DNA of 64,000 nucleotides, from contig JABVXV010000029.1 of the NCBI GenBank assembly GCA_013365325.1, positions 310,001-374,000 of the forward strand, given 5' to 3'. The translations under genes and the position numbers were made by a program. The notes beneath the pieces are model-generated. The model was not told where the DNA came from. It saw nothing but the letters and a program-made list of their open reading frames with translations, and searched no databases. This document shows positions 24,293 through 38,300 of this stretch, piece by piece. The stretch comes from Dipetalonema caudispina. Lineage: Eukaryota > Nematoda > Chromadorea > Rhabditida > Onchocercidae. Numbering within the stretch: position 1 is the first letter of the stretch; each line of letters starts with the position of its first letter.

Positions 24293-26285
24293 ATGGAAGT
24301 AGTGGTTTATTTGGCATTGTTTGTGTTAGCTTCTGTGTTTTGTTTTTCATCATTTATCCTGATTGTTATGTGTCGACGACGTATACAGGCAAGGGAACGT
24401 TTGCGTGCGGCAATGACATCATTGCGTTTCACTAAAGTTAATAACGAAAATGTAGAAAGTGTGGTGCAGCTTGGACCTCTTATTGGTAACATTTACTTAA
24501 CCTTGTATCTGAGAAAATTTTTCATATATTTTCTTGTCTTTATCTTTAGACATATGATAAAGTGACCATATAAATATGAACTACAAATTTAATATTTTAA
24601 TGCAAAATTCGAAGAATCCAAACGCTGTATTTCAAAACCTGACAAAAAAGTTGTTCGTACCTCTGTCATTGCCATCCGTTTGTTGAACTCACTGATATTG
24701 ACATAACTATAAGTATATTAAACTTAGACACTGCATTTGCCGTATACTGGGTTAGGGGTTATATCAATATTAGTTTTTGAGATTAATAAACGGGCTAAGG
24801 TTGCGTTTCAACAATGCCTGATCCTTCCAGTTCCCGGAGAGCCTTCAGGCTCAGATTTTGTAACTGATTATATAATTATTTAGTGTACAGAAAACTTAAG
24901 ACTAGTGAAATAAAATAGAAATTGAGCCTTGAAAAATAATTTTTATTTCGACGAACGAAAAGTTGTAAAATGTTTTTAGAAGTCATTGTTGAGATCATTA
25001 GAGTTATGAAAATTAAAATTGGTGGTTTCAAGCTTGCTAAAAATTATTTAAAGTTACTTAGAAAAAATTATTTTTTGAAGTTATAGAAAGAGTAAGAAGA
25101 AGATGTATGCTTGTATGCTTATCAAACGTTAAGCTTGATAGGCAAACAATAGAATATTAGTCAAACAAGTTCTGCATTTTTACTTTCTGTAGTTTCCTAA
25201 TGCAGATCAAGTTGACGCTCAATTATACCCAGCATTGTGATTCAAATTGAATTTTGGGTTTTCTGTTGTCTAAAATGTTGATTCTAAATCTTTTTAAACT
25301 GAAATATTATTTGTTTCAGCCCAAGTTCTGGATAGCAACCAATGGATTTATGATGTCTCCGGAATGCTGCAGCATTGCGTTGTAGTTTTGAAATTGTGCC
25401 ATGCTTTGACTGAAAAACTTTCCATTATTCAGCTTAATTCAATTGCACCAAAACTTAATGAGCAGGTAGTTACAGCTACCGCGCGAATTATGCCTCGTTT
25501 CGATGACTTGATACGAACAGTAGCTGCTAGCCAGGTGTAGTTAATTTATAGTTATTCAATTTCTTTTTCTTCAACTTCAACGATATTCGGAGTCAATGAG
25601 AGCAAAAATGGGAAAGGTAGGGAGAAAAACAAAGTTTCTACCTATTTTTATTAAACAACTCTATTATAGTAGTTCTAATTATATTTGCCACAATCACGAC
25701 TAATCCGCCATCAAATTTTATTCACAATAAATTAGCTACAATGGTTCATTTTGTGGAAGACTTATAACTATATGAGTTGTTTTAATGGATAATGAAAATT
25801 AATTTATAGCGAGCTGTTTTGGATGATTTAACGAATATCATTTTCAGGTAGACGTACGTCTGCTGGAAGCTCGTGCTTCGTCACTTGTCAGTGCTTGTTG
25901 GGCGCTCGCGTTCCCTTTTACAGTAATTAGTCCGAAACATATGGACTCATTGGATGGAGTTTTAAATGTAATTTCTCTCCTAGAATTCAGCTATATTTGC
26001 AGGATTTTTTAAAAGTATGCTTTTGCATCATCTCTGTTTGAATTGACCATTTTACGTATATTTCAGGAAATGGAGGATCATGTGGAAGCGTTACGTTTGA
26101 TTGTCCGACACATGGAAGAAAATTTCATGGTACGGGACAAAGATGTTAACCGAAAATTGCCATCATCATTAGCAGTTGTTGAGGAGACTCCGCTGATGGA
26201 ACCTTCTGGGAATAGAAATGATTCTACAACTGATTCTCTGCACAGCGATGAAGCTCCAGCTGATCCTATGGCACCGACAAAATAA
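24293..26285 (+). CDS. TMEM98 homologue, single-pass membrane protein, 4 exons
   Basis: Exons 24293-24485, 25320-25534, 25848-25967 and 26067-26285 join in frame to 248 residues (human TMEM98 has about 226). The N-terminus MEVVVYLALFVLASVFCFSS, followed by FILIVMC and a basic RRRIQ stretch, is a single membrane segment (about residues 4-28), aligned with the start of vertebrate TMEM98. The core block WIYDVSGMLQHC, followed by LCHALTEKL, is the clearest family signature. ARIMPRFDDLI and LLEARASSLV also match conserved positions. In vertebrates TMEM98 restrains self-cleavage of the membrane-bound transcription factor MYRF (established there); the same role here is inference. The C-terminal tail is Ser/Asp/Pro-rich and poorly conserved. 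The ATG lies 2 nt after a TTTTAG acceptor, suggesting trans-splicing. Confidence 0.88.
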
Positions 26286-29278
26286 GTTTATCTTCAAACA
26301 GTGGTTGGTGTTTCACTTGAATTTCGCTTTATTTTTTGAAGAAAAGAGGAAGCATTTTCTTGCAATTAAACTCTGCACAAAAATTCCGTAGACTGCATAG
26401 TTTTTGAGGAAAATTTTCTAATTTAAAACAAGAGCTGGTTTCAGCTAACACTCACCATTATACATTGATTGTTTTTGGTTCAAAAATACCTTGAGGAATT
26501 TAAATTATTTGCAAAGAAATATACTTGGTCTTCACAAAAATTGTTATTGTTTGTTGCAAAAAATTTTGAAATTATTGCTGACAAAGTAATTTTACACATT
26601 ATAGCACTGTTATTGCTTATAGCGTTATTTTCCTATAACCATAACTTAAAAATTGCTTTGAGCTGAGTCAGTTTATTCTTGAATCTAAACTTAACTCTCA
26701 GATTGCGAGCCCAAGTTTTCTCCAAATGTTAGTAATATCCAAATTTCTCAAAAAATTAAATCTTTCTTAGGTCGACTTACTCTACTATCGAAGACTGGTC
26801 TGAAAGTCAACTCTAGGTGAACTATTATCAGAGACTATTTTAGGTCGATGATCAAAAATTACAAACCGAGATGCGTCTCTCTCAATATGACACTGGTTTC
26901 TATTTAATTCATATATGTTATTTGTTTTTTTTTTTTTCACTCGTTTATTTGGTGGCGAAATGAACATATATGTATATACAAATGTTTTTATTCCGTTTTC
27001 TTTATTATAAGCAACTATTTGTTTCTCCTTTTGGTCTACATTGAATTGTTGATATTGTTTTCCTCTGTTTTGCGATGCCGGTTTTCCAATATTTTTTTTG
27101 GTATAATTTCTTTCTTGCTTCTCTCAGTTAACCATCTCTTTTTTCATTGTTCGATAATCGTTGTAAATATTTTACTCAGGCATTTTTTCTCATTTTTTTT
27201 TTTTTTGTTTTTTTCTCCACAATTAAAAATGGTCTTTTTCGTTTACTTTTCTTGCTTTCTTTTTTCTTCTTTTCCTTTCTTCTTGTGTCTCTTTTCCTTG
27301 TTTTCGTTTTATGTCTCTTTTCTTTGTTTCTGTCTCGTGCCTTTTGTTCGTGAATTGTCTTTTTTTGGTTAGTAGTATCATTTCCGTTTCGTTTTAAGAA
27401 AATTATGGGATTGTGTAGTTCTCATTATTCACTACAAATTCATGGAGTTTTGACTAGTAGTTATAATACATATATTGTCACCATGAATGACTTTCGTCCA
27501 TAATGTTTGATAAGTAAAAAGTAGCATGCTACTTAATTGATGATCCAATAATTTACATTACGAGCAATTCTAGTTCTTTTCTAAAAAAATAACTCGAACA
27601 ATGGAAGCACTTTAATCGTTCTTTCTTATTTTATGCTCTTCTTGAAGATTACAACAAAAAAAAAAACCATCTGTTAATAAATATCCGGGAGAAGTTGGTA
27701 GTTTTTTCCTCTGCTATTTATCATAAAATTAAATGGGTATATTTTCATTGAAAATATGCAAATATCTTTAAGTGATGCGTGTTAAAAATGTTTTCTCAAA
27801 CGACTTGTTTTTATAACATTCTTTTTGATTTTGGCCTTTAAAATTTCACCATTTCAAGATTCACCTAGCTCAAGTACACAGTTATTTTGGATTACTTATA
27901 GAAAGAAAGAAGAAGATTCTCTATGGTGTCAAGATTGAAGCTTGATCGGAATTTAAAATCAAAGAATCTAGTTTTTGCATGTCTGAGCTAGGTAAATTTT
28001 TGTAATTCCTCTCATTTTTGCTATAGAATTGGATAATTTATTTTCTTTACCTTACTTGTATTTTTTTCCCTAATTCTTTTTTTTTCAAGCTCTAGCGTCC
28101 TTTCTGCTTACGGTTCTAAATTCTTTACTCTAAATTTTATAATCACTCTGTCTTACCGCAAATATTCGTCTTTGTTGTTTGCCATTTCCCCCGTTTTCGC
28201 ATAATCCTTTTCTTCTTCTTCTTCTGTTATTTGAAGTTGCTTAACCCCCTAATTGTCATCCATCCCAAGTTTGGGTCCTTTTCAGGTTTGTTTTGCGCAT
28301 AATAAATCATTTTTGTAAAACTATGAAAGATCAATGTCTTCTTGCCTCTTCCACATTTTTTGACATTTTTGTTTATGAGGGAGGGGATGAAGCTAAAAGC
28401 CTGGTTTTAAATTTATCGTATTTGACATACTTCAAAAGTAATTAGCTAAAAAAAATCTCAAAAAATAGTGAAAAATCATACATTCAACTTATGATATACA
28501 GGACAATTAACAATTATCTCAATTTATTGTAAATTAGTAAATTTATTTTTGTTTTAGCGTTAGCACATTAGGAAATCTCAAGTTTTACTCTTAGCACATT
28601 ATTATTACAGGCAAATTATCCGTTGTTATCATGGATAAACAGCTCGATATTACCTCACTTATCAAGCTATATATCTATTATAATGATGATTCAATAAGAG
28701 TCTGCTGGTTACATGCTACGATTTTTTGTATACTTCAAATAACTTTCGGGTGACATACCTTCAGCAATGTACCATACCATTCCCATTTACATATTGCTTT
28801 TACTCTGTAAATACTCACATGTTTTGTTATCTTTTCCTGAAATAATTTATAATAGATAAGACAATTTGATGATCGTTTTAGGAGTAGGGGATATATTATT
28901 TTATTTGAATATTTCTGATATAGATAACTTTTATGCAACATAAATTGCTTAATGGCATGCATTTATTATGAAAGAATGGAACTTCATCTTCTTCTTCAAA
29001 CTCAAATTTACTCCCGAAATACTGGAAATATTTAAGTTAACTTTGCTGATTCTATACTATTGAGAGCTAAAATTTTCTTTGTAAATAAATTTTGAAATGC
29101 TGCACTTTTCTTTTGTATGTAGCTTGCAGATTTATACTGGTTTTGTTTCTTGATTTATGCTTATTTTACTTATGAATGAATACAGTTCTGCAGAAATTCA
29201 GGATATTGCTACCAAAATTCCGCATTTTTTTCTGTTTTATGTTTTTTGAACTATCGTTGCTTTTTGTTATCTTGTCGA

Positions 29279-29303
29279 CTGATAACATATTATATGTTAT
29301 CAG
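29279..29303. repeat. 25-bp near-perfect palindrome with convergent GATA sites
   Basis: Two 12-base arms (CTGATAACATAT and its exact reverse complement) flank a single central T. Each arm holds a TGATAA core, the preferred site of nematode GATA factors such as ELT-2. It could act as a paired binding site or extrude as a cruciform. Confidence 0.85.
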
Positions 29304-32300
29304 AGATGTAATACGCATATAAAAATATAAACATCGAGATACACTTAACATAACAAAATGGCTTCATACAATAAAAAACTTTGAAATATTACTGAAATAA
29401 GATTTCTAAAAATATGAAATATTAGTTGAGAATTGCTGAAAATAACTTAAATACCAACTTTTTTTGCTGTACCCTCAATACTGTAGTGATTTAGGTTATT
29501 TATAGAAATTCGATAGTGATGTAAGAAACTGGCGATGATGCATAATATAGTCGAAGGACTTAGGAATAATAATGTGGAAATGATAATCATACGTTATCAT
29601 AGAGTTTCAAAAAGCTCAAAGTAATTGATAGTTTGCGTTAATGAGGAATGGAGAAATTCAGCAAACTTTATAGCAAACTTTGGAAGTGATGAAAAGCTTG
29701 AAAACAGAGGATAAATATGATGGCAACATCATAGTATGCATGGATCGGTAGCACGAAGAACTCTGTAAACCTTAGTGATCATGTTCTCCTTATCATGAAA
29801 TATAAACATCATTAGTTAATCACATTGTTTTCATGCCTAATGTTGCAATTCCTATGATAATTATCCGTTGCAATATGTAATGTACCAATAGTTAACTTTC
29901 TAGTTTCCCTATTTCTACTTGGTTTTGAGAATTTTCCTCATGACTCGAAGAAATTTTTCTATGAAAGTAATAAGAACAGTGAAGCACCAATTAGTTCATT
30001 ATTCAAATTACCCTTAATTAATAGCCTGAATTATAAAGATTAAATTATCCTTGAATCTTATTTTACTACAAAATATTAATTCCATTTTGGTTGCTTAACA
30101 TAATGAATGTTTTCTATGCTCCACTCTAAACACTTTTTACAAATCAATGGGTAGTTATGACTTTGAAGTTTTGTATGTCTAAAGATAATTTGTAAATCTT
30201 TGAAGACTAAAAGTGGGTGATAACTCTCTAACAACACTTGGAGAAAAAAGAAAAAAAAAAAAGATATCCTCTTTCAACCTTCAGATTCTCAAGTAGGATT
30301 ACGAAAGATTATCGTAAGATGAAATTCGATGGATATTGTTACTGCTGCAATTTATCTTTTAAAAAATTGTAATTGATGAACTTCTGTTCTTTGGGGTTAT
30401 TTCATTTGCTGCGAAAATTTTTTGTAAAAATGAACTTCCATTTCAGGATTGCATAGATGTTATAAAAGAACGAATGTTTATGTTTACCGTATTTCATCTC
30501 CTTTTAAATCAACAAAAAATTTGTTAATTTGAGGAAATTTTGGGAGCTTTCTAGGAATTTCTGCAAATATCAAAAGCTTAAAAGTGTCGGGTAAATAAAA
30601 TACAAAATATTCAATGACTATTAGATAAATTATTTTATCAATATGTTGTAACATTTAAGTTTGTTGTACTTTTACATTCTTGAAAATACCAATGAAAATT
30701 CATTTTCAATGTAAAATCCATGGAAGAGGAATGGAAAGGAAAATATGGATCGTTTAATTTATGACAAGCATTTGATCACTTTTGATAGATTCTGAAATGA
30801 AAATAAAAGATCAGTTGCATTCCATTGTTAAACGAGTTTTCAATGAAATTTTATTAGTGATTATTATGATGATACCATTTTATATTTTCAATTAGACCGT
30901 AGAGATTATGGTTACGGTAGTTTTGAGATAAACAGGTATAAACTATTGTTAAAAGTGTTCATAGTGTTGTAATCGATAGCCAATGTGAAATTGATTTTGT
31001 TACTCAATTTGATATGATTGGTACCAACTATTGATCAGTTTAACACGTTAGCTACTGTTTACCTAATGCTCCTGATTTTATACTTCATAATTGCCATCTG
31101 AAATAATGATAGAGAGCAAAGGGACCAGAATTAATTGATAGAAGTGATATAAATTTTCTTTATGATTTAGATTAATTTCAAATCAAGCTTTTCTTTTACA
31201 CGAATTCGAATTACTATTAAATATTATTCAAATGCTTAATATATAAGTGATAAGATTATCAATTGAAACAGGTAGCTATCAAAAAATACTAATGTGAATA
31301 GATTATTTTAAAGAATAAATTAATTTTTAGGAAATCATTTTAGGAAATAAGTATTCGTCGCCATTTGTAATCAGTTTAATATATATTCATATGATTGATT
31401 AACCTGGGTTGACATTATTCATAACTAAGATAATTTTATTGCAAGATTACCATAGAGATAGAGATAGATGAAAATGTTTCATATCGAAAATTGAATTAGG
31501 AAATTATTTTGAACTAAAATTAACATTATAAGTTAGTAATGAACTCATGTAAATTCATTTCTTTGATATTAAGTATTTATAAGAGATGTTTTGCAATATC
31601 TTTTACTTAAAATATTTGGCATGAGTATTTAAAGTACTTTGTTCTGAATATTAGATTTTCCATCCTGTTATACCTGATAACAATAAAATTGAGAACCGAT
31701 AAGATAATATTGTTTATAATGGATTTTGTGTCGTACTATGTTATGCTTATTCGTTTTCGTTTTATTTGCAAATTTAAGTTAATTAGTACTTTATTACTTA
31801 CATTGATATGGTTTAGGATAAAAATTTCAATAGAGGATAGTAAGTCATCAATTATTCATTGAAGTTTTCGAAATTTTTTGAGTCGATTGTAACATTTCAA
31901 GCTAGATCAACGAAATTTCAGGCAGTAATATTAAATAGTTTCTCGCCTGGTATTTTTTCTACATTTAGTAAAAGAGTAAATATTGAAGAAATAAATGTAA
32001 TTTTTTACTTTATTGTTACCTTCTAATCTTTTTTACCTCATTACTTTTTTAAGCTTTACATTTGTGTATCTCACATCTTTTATTTATCTATCATTCTTTT
32101 CAAATGTAAATTTGCTTAAATATCGACCCAAAAAAAACTGCTGAATGTTAATCAAAATTTATAAAATATATGAAAAATTTTGAGAAAAATTGAAGTTAGA
32201 ATTTTTCAAATTCCTGAATATTTTCAATCACGATAATTGTTGTTGTTTGTTTATTGTAATGATCTGAATGTTAGTGCAAAATATTGCTACTTTTAATTGT

Positions 32301-35300
32301 GTTATTGAGAGCTATCTTTGATTTTCTACAATTCAATACAATTACATAAAGTAATGGATTATCTATACGAATTAATTAGAATTCATATATAAATTGATTT
32401 AAATTCGAAACTTCACAATTCGCAAGTTGACGCATCAGAAAGTCGGAAAGAAGAAGCGGAGATCAATGGAGTAAGAATCAAGGAAGTCTGGAGAAGAAAA
32501 GATGGAGTTATCCGGAAAACTAATTTGAATGTCATCGAGTACTTACTGGATGAATAACGGTCAATTCCTGTCCATTTATTTTCATAAGGACAAATTTAGC
32601 AACAATAGTGTTATATTCCGGAATTCCTGAGAAATTTTTCACGAAATATTTCTTTATTTTTTACCTAATCTATACATAAATAGTATGAAAAGCATTCAAA
32701 GTTTACTACTGCAAGATACTATTATCAGAATATTACCTGATAATATCATTTTAGACATCTAAATGACAAGCAAATGATTAATAAATATGAGTAATAGGAT
32801 ATTGTTTTAACTATTTCAATGCCTTTTAAAGATTTTAAAATTTATCTGTAAATGTATGATACATCGTTAAAAGACACAAGTAACATTTACGTCACTACAT
32901 GTTGATCATTTTATTCAACAATCAAAGATAAATGTAAAATCTGTTAGCAGTCGAACAATTCCAAAGATGCCATGTATTACAAATTATAACACATAAAATG
33001 TTTATTCTAAGAGTAAAATAAAAAAAAAAAAAACAATTCAACACACAGGGCCAAATAGTTTAAATAATTTTAATATAATTATAGTGAAAATAAACTGTAA
33101 TATCTATCGAATAGTTTCTTTTTTTTTCTTTTAACAATGAATTGAAATTTATCAAAGGTAGCCATTTGAAACGATCGCTCATCTATTAGCGCTTGCCAAA
33201 TTGTTAATAATGCTAAAAGATTCTTGAAATATGGAATTTATATCGAGTAATGATTTATATTTAATTCTTTTTTCCTGTAATTTATTCCTTTATTTATTAT
33301 GGCATATTATCGGCTAATTTCAAATAAATAATTTATTACAATTAATAATACGATAATATTATGATAGTTTGTAAGAGAGTTGTTTATACATTGAAATTTC
33401 AACAATATTATTGTATGAGCAACTTCTATCATGTTTAATAAACAAAACGATATGTTCATCTTGTTCATCTGGGAGATATTTCAACGTTACAAGGTTACCT
33501 GTTACCCATTTACTATCATTCGACATTTATATTAACCTCGCTTACATTTACCTGTTACCTTTTCGTTGAATAAATTATTTATTACTTCAGTTAGATTCAA
33601 TTAGCTGTAAATATTAACGTAAGTTGTCAGTTGATTTAAGCCAGTTAATTGATAAAGCCTGATAAGGAAGTCAAAGAAGAGACCTAATAAGATGTTTATT
33701 TCTTTTGACTTTTGCACCCATTGAATTTACGCAATTGAATTTGAATAATTGATGATTCATAATTACCGGTTTTCCTATTTTGTAATTTTCAAAAGATCAG
33801 CAATTGCAGTTGCATTATCATCAGTACTATAAATTGCTTAAAAATGTAGCTTTTTCACAGGTCATGCATGCATTATCACCCTTAATATGACCTCATCATT
33901 TATTAAATTTCTATCATTTCCATTTATTTTCCAATCTTTCATCTATAACTTGTAAATAAAAATCTGGTTGGTATAATTTCAGTCATCAAAACTACAAAGT
34001 TTGTTACCATGCAAATTAAAGATGGATGACCTCTTGGACTAAATTGCGATTACGAAAAATAATTTTTCAAATAACTTCGTCTTTTTTAATTTTTCGAACA
34101 CCTTTTAGCTCGATTATTTATGTATAATATTAACAATGTCGTTAAAAATTTCCAAATAATTTTGTTCCAATAATTTTCTATTTTGAATAAATATCAAAAA
34201 TTTTACAAATACTATTTGCTGAAAAAAAAATAAAATTTGATGGATACTTCATGATTTAATATAATAAGTAAGTCAATTAAAGGTGATTAATCTAGACCAA
34301 TAATTACTTAATTGACAGATAAAAGTTAATGTTATCAACTCTTTGGAATGTTGATATTCGACAGATGACAGATTTGTGCATAATATTAAATATCCAAGGA
34401 TTCAATTCTTACACTTTGTTATATTAATATGCTTTCTAACTAGAATTAGTGACTATTCTTTTTTTTTTTTTCGTTCTTTCGATAAATCTTTATTTAAAGA
34501 TATGTTCATATTTAATTTAAATCATTTTTAGTTTTTATCATTTTTTTTACACTTTTTGCTGATTGCGCAAATTACTAACTGTTATTCCAATTAAATCGCG
34601 GCACATTAACTATTAATTGAGTAATGGGGAAATGAATAAATCAGTTTGATGATTATCCATTGAGTCTCATTTCACATATTTCATGCGCTGTTTAACATAT
34701 TCCAAATTATGTTGAATGGCTGCCATCAAACAAAATCAGTTGCAGTCATTAAATCATCAAATATTTCATTACTCAATTCTACTTGCAGTAAATTCTTTGC
34801 AGTCATCATTTGATCATTTTAAAATTCACATCTGTTTGTATCTTTTTGATAGTTAGAAATTTTTAGAATTTTTCGAAATTTTAAGTGGAATTTTTTGCTT
34901 CTTTACTGGATTTTTTTTTTTTTTTTTTTGTTGTTGTTGTTATTATTTCTCCTTGGTAATATTTTAACATAAAAAGATATTTACATAAAAAAGTATTGTG
35001 CTGGAATGATTTAACATAAAGCATTCGAGTCGTAGTAAAACAGCAACATCTTTGGAAATAATCGCCAAAAGACAATTTTCATAAAATTAACGCTGAAGAA
35101 ATGGACGAAGAAAAACCATCATAAATGATATCCATTTACGTCTTTTAGGTGATATTACTTTATGACTGGACGTCGTGAAGAATTCATTCACCAAAAGCAT
35201 GCTTGGAACCAGTATAAATGATAAATTCCACTGATCTTATCATTACATCATCATTACGTTCGATGATATATAATTTACATAGCCATCAATCAACTCAGGT

Positions 35301-38300
35301 TGCAATTATCGCTCAAATATCCGATATGGGTAGAGTTAACGAAATGCAACCATTTAGGCAAGAGAAAAATGGAAGAGAAATATAGAAGAAGAACAATTAT
35401 TATTAAAGAGGTAAATTATGGGGGGAGCGGGGCAAAATATCCCAGATATCCTGTCTATCACAATCTTATTATTTCAAAATGTAAATATATTGTCACAGTA
35501 TTTATTATGATAACTTTGTGAGATTCAGCTTGTCATCAACCATCTTTGTCATCTTTTCATTAATTGCAGTTTTGACGTAACTTATTTCTAATTAACTGAT
35601 ACATCGAAATATGTATTGACGTAATCATACCTGTTGTTTTCAGAATCTTTCTTTTAAGAATATAATTTGATCTTTTGCTTGGTAAAGTTATGCACCTTTT
35701 TTTCTCTTCATCTCTCATCCTTTTATTTATTATTATAAATATTATTATTTATTTATCTTAATAATAAGAAAGGCAGAATAATCATTAAAAGATTTTCACA
35801 ACGATAAATAATTTTACGGCAGCTATGATAGCAAGCTGATCCAAAACAACAACAACAACAAGTAAACAAGCAAAATGGATATAGGATGAAAACGAGAATA
35901 GTCGATCAAGTATGATTTAATAATGATGGACATTCTAATCAGAGAATAAGAAAGCCACTTTTTTGATCATCTCTCTCCTTTCATCTTATCATTGGTCATT
36001 CAAGAATATAAGATGTAGAAAAGCCTGTTTGATTTTGTTCAAAATCATTATTTACGTATCAACGATTGCATAACAACTTGCCTTTATGTGTATCATCATT
36101 TGACAAGTGGCTATTTTGTTGTTATCAAAATGCCGAAAGCATTAAAGCATTAAAGATTTCTGAAATATTTCTGTTGCGGTAAATGATAGTTCATTCATTT
36201 ATTTTGCCAAGTAAGTGATGGTCAGAGGTGATCCAATGAAAGATGAACAATAAAAAGAAGCAAAAGATGGGATAAAATTCGGTTTCAAGAAAAAAAACAA
36301 ATTTTTATCACAAAAAGATAAGAAAGACCAGAGAAGCTTTTGCTTTGTTCTGTATTCATCTCTTCATCAATTACGAGGTACAGAGGGAAGGAAATTTACG
36401 ACGAAGAGATGGTTGCAGTTGCTGATGAAGAACTTGTTACTGCTTCATTTTTACCCTGCGGTTAAAGTTGCTGTTTAATTTTGAAATAAGAATCTGTCGA
36501 GATGAAATTAAAGTCTTTCTTTATAAATTTATTAGATTAAAAATAATAATGAATAATAATCAAAGAGATGAAAAAGATTACTAAATAACGATAAATTGAT
36601 CGTAGTATTCTCATTAGTCGATCACTAATTGTAGAAGTTAATAAAGAAAAGAATTATTTGAATATTCAATGAAGGAATTAAAAATGGAAAACTGAAAAGT
36701 ATCCTAAAAAAGCAAATTGAAAATTCGCTGAAGTAAATCAAGATAAATCAATATTTAACATTTATTAATTTTTATCAGATGATGGAGGAGTTTTTGGTTC
36801 ATGAAAAAATAATTTATCAAAATGTTTTCGTCAAGCGTTATAGTTACGAATATGGCGAAAAATTAGCAATATTTAATTTTAACTTAGCAATATTATCACC
36901 ACTGCTAAAAGTGAGCAATGACAAAATAAAGGCTGATAAATTTAAATGTTAACATATCAGAAATTGAAGTTGCTCATATCATACGCAATTCGTAATCATA
37001 CATATATTCATTCTTATGCACATAGAAATTATTTCAAATATATAACGAATTTTGGATTTTTTTTTTTCATAAAAAATTTTCCTTATCATTAACAGTAATC
37101 AATTTTTGGTAGAATTAATGAAAATTGCAAAATTATTTTATCTATTCATTTATTAAAGTTTTTTTTTCATTTTAGTAAAATTTAAAAATAGTTAAACAGG
37201 CAATTAGTCGTTGTTTGACATTATTTGAATGATGCAATATTCAAATATGCAAATTAAACAATCAATGATACAATCAATGATAGTTGTTTCTGTTAATTTT
37301 TTGAAAAATTTCAAGAAATGATATTTCGTTTTTTTTTTTTTCTACAAATAGCATGTGGTTAATTTTAACTATGAAAGACAGATAAGTATGTTTGTAGCTT
37401 TGACAGTCTATCTGTCATTATGGTCTGTTTGTTTTGATTCGTATGTTTTATTTTTATGAATACGATGACCATGAATTGTATACATAATATATGTATATAT
37501 ATAGATATATAGTGATGACGCAGAAAAAGAAAAAAGAAAATCACTTTTTTGGGGTCAACAACGTCGTCGCTTTTTTCAATCAAATCAAATCAAAAGTTTG
37601 GTTGAGTACGAATGGAAGAAAAGGTGAACGGCAAAAGTAGGGAGTGAATTGGTTCAGTTTGACTTTTAAATTGCATTCACGTCTAAATTGAAAGAGAGGA
37701 AAGTGAGAGAAATTGGGATTCAGAAGATGATTGAACGTAATATTTGCTCGTATTTGAGAAAAAAACCAATTTTTTTTTTTTTTTTTTTTTTTGTTAAATT
37801 TAATCAGGTAGCTTTACGGGCTTAACAATTCCGGTCAACCATGACAATCTTGAAGTATGGCACAGACGAGAGATAACGCCTGCGTTACACTTCAAAAAGT
37901 TCAATGATCCCGTTGTAAAATGTGAAAAATATATGTTGAAATGATGCAATAGTTGATTTCTAAAGGTAGAAGGAATGAAATCTTCAGTTTGTACAAAGAT
38001 TAGATGGCTATCTATCATTGATATCCATAGAATTTTCGAATAAGTAAGAGGATATTGTAACATTATGCACTGCACTACTGACCAGTTTGGAAGTGCAAGT
38101 TTTGTTAGGATAAATTATTTGTAGATTCATTGGTTCAAGTGATAACTTTAATATGGTAAAGATAGAAGCAGTTGAAACGAGTTAAACTTAAGCCTGAGCA
38201 ATAAATGCGGTAATACCAAGGTTATCATAGAGATGATAACCGATTAGTCGATAATATATCTTGTATACGGGAAATTGATGTGATGTGTGTAGTACTGATA

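Noticed and set aside
27019..27372. 117-codon Phe/Leu/Ser frame
   Set aside because: Translation of T-rich low-complexity DNA, overlapped by a second equally long frame.
37800..38075. 91-codon minus-strand frame ending in VKPVKLPD
   Set aside because: The last 35 codons look somewhat protein-like, but there is no matching splice partner or family.
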